A stretch of 64,000 bases of DNA from Sciurus carolinensis. Taxonomy: Eukaryota > Chordata > Mammalia > Rodentia > Sciuridae. This document shows positions 57,223 to 64,000 of this stretch, piece by piece (position 1 is the stretch's first letter; every line of letters begins with the position of its first letter). The stretch lies in assembly GCF_902686445.1 (NCBI RefSeq), contig NC_062217.1, positions 173,975,598 to 174,039,597 on the forward strand, given 5' to 3'. A model generated the notes under the pieces. It saw nothing but the letters and a program-made list of their open reading frames with translations. It ran no database searches and was not told the DNA's origin. The position numbers and the translations under genes are program-made.

Positions 57223-57389
57223 ATCTCTGCTGTGGACAGTGTTCTCCATGTGGATGCATGCCTTTGGGTGTGAAGTGGCTTGCACACAGCAACCTGCAAT
57301 TACAGACTTTTGCCTTCCTAAGGGTCTGCAGGTCATGGCCTCCCTCTGTCCTGCTGGCCTTCACCTGCCTGGAGCTGGCATGTGCCTCC
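57223..57389 (+). repeat. Diverged duplicated block, copy 2
   Basis: The partner of 56,181-56,345, 1.04 kb downstream; the L2 and MIR remnants lie between the copies. Both copies carry an antisense open frame with a shared CRLLC residue string, which reflects DNA similarity only. Confidence 0.82.
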
Positions 57390-57589
57390 AGGGCCAGGAG
57401 CTCTTGCCACACAAGGCTTCTCCCACTCCTGTGTTTACCTCAAGTCAGCCCGGCCCTCTCCTCCTGCCCTGTCCATTCTCCTTGCTCAACATCCAGACAG
57501 CGTTCATCTCTCCCTGGGGCCTTTTCCCATGGAAGATCCATGAAGGCTCCAGGCCCTGGATGCTCCACAGTTACTGGCTTTCCTTGTGC

Positions 57590-57700
57590 TGTCCCTGCCT
57601 GCTCATCTGCCTTGCTGGTGAGCCCCAGTGAGCCCTGTGTCCTTGCCCAGCACAGGGGCCCAGTGTGGGTGCTCAGCACAAGGCTGGTGAGTGAATGATG
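57590..57700 (+). mobile_element. L2-like 3' end remnant
   Basis: TTGCCCAGCACAGGGGCCCA, then GTGCTCAGCACAAGG and GTGAGTGAATGA resemble the L2 3' end with its short terminal repeat. Short and diverged. Confidence 0.4.
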
Positions 57701-58060
57701 TGTCTGAAAGGCCTCTGGAGAGGGTGCCCTGTCCTGCTGCCCCCTCTGCGGCTGCTGTTGGCCAAGGAGGCCCTGGCGGAGCGAACACAGATGGGATGTA
57801 AAATGGGAAACCACACATTGAGAACGCACAGCTGCACACAGGCCACCTCTCCTCTTTGTAATTGCACTTATGTATGCAAATCAAGATTGCCGAAGAGGGC
57901 TGCTCGGGTTGTCTCCAGGGGCCCCAAGCTTTGCTGCCCCTTATCTCTCACCTTGGCCTGGTCTTTAGCACTGTCCTCTCACTGTGGATGGTCTGGTTTT
58001 TCTATCCCAAGAGGATTAGAACGGAAGAATCCCATCTCCCTAAGTCAGCCACATGCTTGG
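57701..58060. other. Unique sequence
   Basis: No feature recognised. Confidence 0.4.
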
Positions 58061-59000
58061 GTTAGTAAGGTCAAGGTTTTGTTCCAATGTCATTTTAGCT
58101 TAGGCTATATTTCCTTTTATTGCAAGACTCAATACAAGATTGTTATAAATGCAAGTCTTATGATAATCTAGACTACTTCATTAAGAAAAAAAAATGATAA
58201 AATAGCAACCCACTGTAAGTGTACTCTGTAAGGATGACCAAAACAGGTAGGAATTTAATATTGACTTTGTGACTCATGTAAATTAGAAATTTATATGATA
58301 CTGTATAATGCATCCCACATCCAACCCATAATGTCACTTAGTACATGCAGTAATCTCTTGTCTTGCATTTTCTTCATAGGCACTGTAGATAAATTAAAAT
58401 ATTAATACTCTGCAAATGTGCTTTCCAAAATCAAGAGCTTCACTTTCAAATGGAACTCATTAATTGTATCTCATTTTAATCTATTCCCACTTCTAATAGC
58501 CTGGTAATGTTTGCTAAATGCCACACACCAGTGTACTTTCCGTTAGGCTTTGTTTTAACAATAGATTGAAATTTTAGCATGATGTTTTATATTTCATCCT
58601 AAATTCCAAGTGTATGAAGTCACATTGTTTATGTTTGATAATCCATTTTTGGTACGCATTTTCGTATAAATTAGAGGGTGTTTTTGCCTTTCAGCTTTCA
58701 TAACATAGTAAGGAGAAAAAAACCCTGTATGTGGAAATATGACTGATGCCACATTAGTGTGTGGGTTGGAAATAATAAGGATTATAAATGACTCACTAGG
58801 TATAGAAAATAAGAGGAGAAGACTTATTGGGGGAGAAGTAAAAAGCTTGCTCTCTTTATGCACAGCCGAAAGAAGGCACCATGAAAGATATATTACTGTT
58901 CACCTTCTTTTTATTTCTAAGGGAGTTTTTATTAACCCCTTTTTATCAATCAAAATAAATTGATTGCCAGCGAATGCAATATTTCCTGACTATTTGAAAT
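58061..59000. other. Repeat-free AT-rich stretch, possible conserved enhancer-like DNA
   Basis: About 0.9 kb with no interspersed repeat in an otherwise repeat-dense half of the window. It is rich in plausible transcription-factor sites: TGTTTATGTTTGATAATCCA (FOX-like TGTTTATG), ATTAATTGT, CAATCAAAATAAATTGATTG and TGACTCAC (AP-1-like). Conservation cannot be checked from one sequence. Confidence 0.35.
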
Positions 59001-62000
59001 TATAAAACAAAAGCAAAGACATGCAAACTCACATACCACGTCCTCCAGTAAGTAAGAGATCAGCCCCTACCAAAGGGATTGCTAAATAGTACTGAAGATC
59101 TTTATTGCCACCTTTTAAAATGGAACATTTCACTGAAGGAAAAGATTAGGACTTGGGATTCATTTGGAATTCCACTTCATCCAGCTGTGTGAGTGACCAG
59201 GTATTCATTCCAGAGCATTATTATTTAATATTCATACCTGTCATAAAAGGACATGTTTCTGAAGGGTAAATACAGTTATGGCCAATAAGAACTCAGCTCT
59301 GGGTAAGGAATGATATAATGTAATAACCTGATTCAAGAGGAGAGGGACCTACGGGACCAGGAATACATCTGTGAATCTCCCCCCACAGAGGGAGCCGGAT
59401 CTGCTCTGGTGTCACTGTGATGCAGTGAGATAGAGGGTATGGAAACGAGAAAATACAGTGCCCAGCAGTCGGGAGAAGGCTGGAGGGTTTGTGACAACAG
59501 GAACAAAACAGTGGTTTGGAGAACAGGGCTCCCACACACAGGGCAGGCGGGCTGACGCGCCCCTGAAGCCCCAAGGCTGCAGGCAGCCCCTTGCCTCCAG
59601 CAGCAGCCCCCAGCAGCAGCCAGACTTCTGATGGGCTCTGGCTGGCAGGGTTGTCACTGTCCTGGCTCCGCAGAGCCAGCCAAAGACGGCTGAGCACAGC
59701 TTCCTCCTTTAGCTCCATGGAGAAAAGGGCCACCCATTTTGGGGTCTGGTCCATCTGCCTCATCCTAGAAAGGTGACTGTCTCTCCATTATCATCTCCTC
59801 TTCCTTATTTCTCAGTCATTTCAACTGATGTGAACTTAAAAAAACAATGTTATAACTGAAAAGTCCAAAGATAATGTTGCCACCAAAATATTTCAATGTT
59901 TCTTCTGATGGAAATATGCCCTATGTCGTATGAAGGATCAAGTAATGATACCAACTCAAACTTAGGCTCTTTGTTAAGTCCCAACAGAGTTTTTGCTTTA
60001 CTCTCACCAAATCAGCTATTTCATCATGAGAATATTAATACCAACCCATTTATTTATTCAGACAGATTCTATGGTCAGGGAGCCTATGTGGCCCTTAAAA
60101 TTCAGTGGTTTGCTTTTTCCTTTCTTTTTTGTTTTGCCCTAGAAAAAGAAACAAAGCCGGCCATGGTTTTACAGAAAACTCATCCCAAACATTTAAGTCC
60201 CAGGTATGAGATGCATCTGAAACCTGTTCTGTATGAAGCAAGTCCAAATGTACTCACATCTTCCAGGGGCATCTCCTGGTTTCCCACCCCCTGATCTGCC
60301 CCAGCTTTGGTTAGAGCAGCTACTCACATGCCACGGGGCTCCAGGGTTGGATGAGGAGGGGTACTGAGAGAACGACATGGTCCTGCCCCGCTGGACTCCA
60401 CAGGTCTGGTCATGGTGGGACAACACTCACACAGCCCCAGCTGGACCACTCTGGAAGAGATGAGAAACAAATTCAGATGACAAGTCATAATAATTGGTGC
60501 TCCTTTTCCTGTCCCCGGAGGAAAGCCTCTTATATTTTAGAGGACAGAGAACGGGGAGGATGCCCCGTGGCTGTGGCAGACGTTGGAAGAAGTTTGGTCG
60601 ATATGACTGTGGTCACTGATTTCACTACATTTCAATGGATTAGCCTTCCAGGCCGTGTTGGTGTCTGCCACACGTCAGCACCAGCTACTTACCCTGTCCT
60701 CTGGCCAGAGAGGAGCCGCGTCTCTAAGGGGTGTGTTTTCCTGAATTCTATCCAGGATCTCTTCTGCAGGAAGGAGGGGCAAATGTGCTTGGTGTCTGCT
60801 GGTCACTCCAGAGGTCCTCTGGGTGGGGACATCTCCAACCCAAAGCAGTCTGTAAAAGAGAACCTGGGTCAGTGGGATAGAGGGGCCTGTGCACCCAGGG
60901 AAACAACGGGGTGGGACCCTGAGTCTGGAAGGGCCTAGGAAGACATGTGAGTGTTGGAGCCCGCGGCCTGAGTGTAACTGGACAAACTTCTTAGATCCCT
61001 AAGAAATTATTTCTGATTTTAAAAGTGGTCTTATTTGTGACCTAAAGCAAGTTCATCTGTGTCCTTACTTTCTAAGATCGGAATTAAAAATTAAAAGTAA
61101 GAGGAGAAAATTGACTACCAGTGGACTTGTAGAATAAATACACAAGCACACACAAAGCAATGTACTTGTGAGACATTCTGACTCAAGAGAGGACGTAGCT
61201 GCACATAAACCAGGTGGCGGCTCTGCGTGCTTGGTGCAGTGGACTGTGGTAGACTGTGTCTGGGTGATCACACGGGGACTGGCTCCAGGGATGTCCCGGG
61301 TGGGCGCGTGATCCTGTGCAGAGCTCTTCCTTCCCTCTCTCCTGTCCGTCCTGCCTGCATGCTTCCGTGGGCACAGACCAGGCTAGTGACATTTACAGGA
61401 TCTCAAATACACAGCTGGTTGGAACTAAAAGTGTGGGGAAACTGTTGAAAGTTTGGGGGTTAGGGAAAAAGACGGGTGTTCTGGGCGGTTCAGCAGAGCC
61501 TCCAGGGAGGCGGCCGCAGCAAGCGTGAGTTAATTCTCAGCTGTGGTCTCTCTGGGGTGCATAAAGAAACAGCTCAACAAAGGCACTCCTTCTCCAGCCT
61601 GGAGAGGCAGCTGATGCCACCTGCAGCCTGGAAGCTGCTCTACAACCCACCACTGCGACCAGCTCCCTGGCTGGTCCTTGCTGGGGGAGAGGAGATGAGA
61701 ATTCATGCAGGGAACAGAAAATGGGTGGTCAACTACCGAGATGAGTTTCTTCTTCCCCTGATTAACTGTAAACAATTAAAAACACGTTTAAAATTATTTT
61801 TACTGAAGAATTTTCAGAGACTGCAGTGATTGGGTTCAGATTTATTTATGAATTACATTTTTCTCACAAAGCATTCCTTCCAGTTAATGCCTTATGGGAC
61901 TTTATGGGACATGATCACAGTTTTTTTTTTTTTTTTAAATTTTTTTCCTGTATAGCAGTCCCACAACATTGAACCCAAAGCTGGAACTAGATTAGGTTAG

Positions 62001-63090
62001 GGGCACATGCTTATCCAGTCGGTCTTATCTTCTTAGGGGGAAAACCAGATTACTGTGAAAACCATCAGATAGCACATACTTCTGAAAAGAAATGGAATGT
62101 ATTTTTATTGGCAGAGTCAAGATGAAGTATGTCTTGAAATCTGTTTTACAAATAAACTTGCACATAAATTGTCCATTCACTGCTTGGAAATCTTTTTTCA
62201 CGTTTGAGGAGCTGTCAGAGGTCCCTAATAAACAGTGAGTCTTATTTAGTTTACTGGATATGTAATTCTTCTTTTCTTTGAAAATAATTATTTTTCAAGC
62301 AAGTGCAGCAAAAATACAACCAATAAAAATCTAGCTATGACAGAATAAACAACCTTTATAGCAAGCATACGCATCAGGTTCTCCCAATAAAAACAGTTTC
62401 TGGTAAGGAAGAGAGCACAGGAAATTGGTTGACTTGTCCCCAGACTGAGTTCCCCACTGTGAGAGTTGAGAGAGAAGGCAGGGCAGCCCACCCCACCTCC
62501 ATACCCTGGTTGGTCCTTGGTTATCAGAATGACAGGAGGAGGGTCCCAAATGCCAGGTGGCCCTTGGGCCAAGGGTGAGGAAGGGGCTGAATGCCTGGTT
62601 GGACCCAGTGTCCAGTTTATCTCAGCATGGTTTAGTGAGATATACTTCCCAAGTCCCATCCTTGAGGTCAGAGGAGCTGGCTGAGGGGTGAAATTTCCTG
62701 TAGGACTCTGGCGACAAGGGGAAGGTGGGGCAGCCATTCATGTCTGGGTTCCTCCTTTGTGGGTCCAGGTTCGTTTTCTGGGGGGTGGGGGTCATGCCAG
62801 TCAGGTCGCAGGGTTGGGGGCTAGGACGAAGGCCAGGGATCCCTTCTAGGCTGGGTCAGCCTCATCTGGGCAGGTCAGGTCCTTCGTGGGGACGCATATT
62901 TGCTTTGGCCTCTCCCAGGCCTGCACCCAGGCCATGGTCACTGCATCTTCAGCACCTGCATGACCCAAGTCCAAGTTTGGCAGCATGGGGGATCCATCTC
63001 CCGCTGGGCCAGGTGGGCTGGGGCTCCCCCTAGGGAGCCCTGTGTGAGCAGTTCTCAGCAGACGTGCTGGGGCTCATTTATGCTTTTATA
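59001..63090. other. Unique sequence, 4.1 kb
   Basis: No repeat family was recognised except a T tract at 61,921-61,936. The longest frame (60,351-60,938) and the minus frame at 59,293-59,763 have no domain, signal peptide or splice support. CAG-rich codons around 59,596-59,620 come from a short GCAGCC-type repeat. 62,100-62,350 is AT-rich and repeat-free. Confidence 0.4.
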
Positions 63091-63630
63091 GTAGCTCAGA
63101 AGATGTTATCGCAGCTTGAGAACTGAAATTAAAATATGTATCCTTCAGGTGCAAATCTGCGGTACTTACAGCTTTGCTCGTTCTCTGCAGGGGGCTCCAT
63201 TAATCTTGTACCAGCGAAATTCCTAAGGAAATTAATTCCCTCCAGTTGGGGTTATTCTCCACTGGTCTTCAGGGGCGGAGTAATTGGAATTTAAGAGCCT
63301 TAAAAGAAGGGAGCTCTTGGCCATCTGACTTGAATGACAACGTGTTTTAATGCTCTGCCCTCTCATCTTTCCCTCCAGCACCCCTTCCTGTTTCTCAGCG
63401 TCTCTCGGTGGGGCTTGGAGACCCCCACCTGGTGGGAGTTGGATCCCAAGCCTTCATTTAAGCTAAATATTCCTCTCCATGACAGGTGGTTTGGGCCCCC
63501 ACAGTACCAGGCCCTGTATCCACTGAGTAACACACAGTCACAGGCATTAATGACGCATCAGAAGTTCCCGATTAAATATTTCTTCACCTGTTTAGGAGCA
63601 GTAAATATTAGTTGTTATCCAGCAAAATAA
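63091..63630. other. Repeat-free stretch with clustered TAAT sites, possible regulatory DNA
   Basis: TCCATTAATCTTGTACC, GGAAATTAATTCCCTCC, GAGTAATTGGAATTTAAGAG, CAGGCATTAATGACGCATCA and CCGATTAAATATTT are homeodomain-type sites spread over 0.5 kb. This pattern is common in developmental enhancers but is not proof. Confidence 0.35.
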
Positions 63631-64000
63631 TCACACTACACACACACCTTTGAAACAGTCAATTTGCAGACATGAGGTGGTGCCCCTTTGCTGCCCCAAA
63701 GTCTAGGACATCCCTTTCCTTCCTTCCCCACTGGAGCTTGGGCCCTCCCAGGCCAGGACTTCAGTCCCTAGACCCAGAGCCTCAGGTCCTTGTTCTCACG
63801 CTCCAGGCCCCTGAAGTGTGGTACAGGACCCTTGGGCAGCTTAATTGTCCCCACTACAGCCCTTTGGAGGGTGCTGTGCGGGAAGAGCCATTCCTCACCT
63901 GGCAGGGCTGTCCCAAGCAGACCTCCCCAAGAGTGGATAGGACACCGCTGAATAATGCTTATACGTGGGGTCAGCAGAATGTCACTGCCCTGGATGAACA
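63631..64000. other. Unique GC-rich sequence
   Basis: Nothing recognised to the window end. Confidence 0.4.

Noticed and set aside
60351..60938. 195-codon plus-strand open frame
   Set aside because: No recognised domain, signal peptide or splice structure; consistent with chance.

Overview
This window is nuclear DNA of a rodent, most probably a squirrel (Sciuridae). The evidence is the repeat content: many ID-type SINEs derived from tRNA, dimeric SINEs made of a B1 unit joined to an ID-like unit (the B1-dID type known from squirrels and related rodents), several copies of one young L1 lineage, one ERVL-MaLR-type LTR and part of another, and old mammalian L1M, L2 and MIR remnants. There are no bacterial-style operons. 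Almost all open frames in the window are chance frames or lie in L1 DNA.

Layout. Bases 1-9,800 are GC-rich, mostly unique sequence with a few SINEs, a TG-rich microsatellite and a 165-170 bp block present twice (226-397 and 3,701-3,863). From 9,800 to 11,800 an old L1 is split by a MaLR-type LTR. Bases 11,800-17,700 are mostly unique. From 17,700 to 22,900 there are old L1 fragments holding a young L1 with the structure of a twin-priming insertion. Bases 22,900-30,800 are unique apart from small tandem repeats. From 31,050 to 35,911 lies one old, decayed L1 ORF2 and 3' UTR broken up by six SINEs. Bases 41,600-47,600 hold an old L1 ORF1 split by a 4.2 kb L1 that keeps its 5' UTR, has lost most of ORF2, and carries a 0.26 kb fragment that looks like the polyadenylated end of a cellular transcript. 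Bases 48,700-50,100 form a three-layer nest: a MIR, split by a young L1, whose 5' junction was later hit by an ID.

Genes. The only convincing gene signal is a CpG island at about 51,225-52,625. It contains CCAAT and YY1-like motifs, a minus-strand candidate first coding exon (51,871 to 51,722) ending at a strong splice donor, and a weaker plus-strand candidate first exon (52,250-52,308). This fits a divergent promoter with both genes running out of recognisable range; neither protein was identified. No other host exon could be supported.

Bases 52,600-64,000 hold MIR, L2 and L1M remnants, a second diverged duplicated block (56,181-56,345 and 57,223-57,389), and AT-rich unique stretches (58,061-59,000 and 63,091-63,630) that resemble conserved regulatory DNA but cannot be tested here. 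I found no new cellular system. The novelty is in retrotransposon architecture and in the unidentified promoter. Family assignments are from recognition of diagnostic sequence, so repeat edges are approximate unless a target-site duplication is stated.
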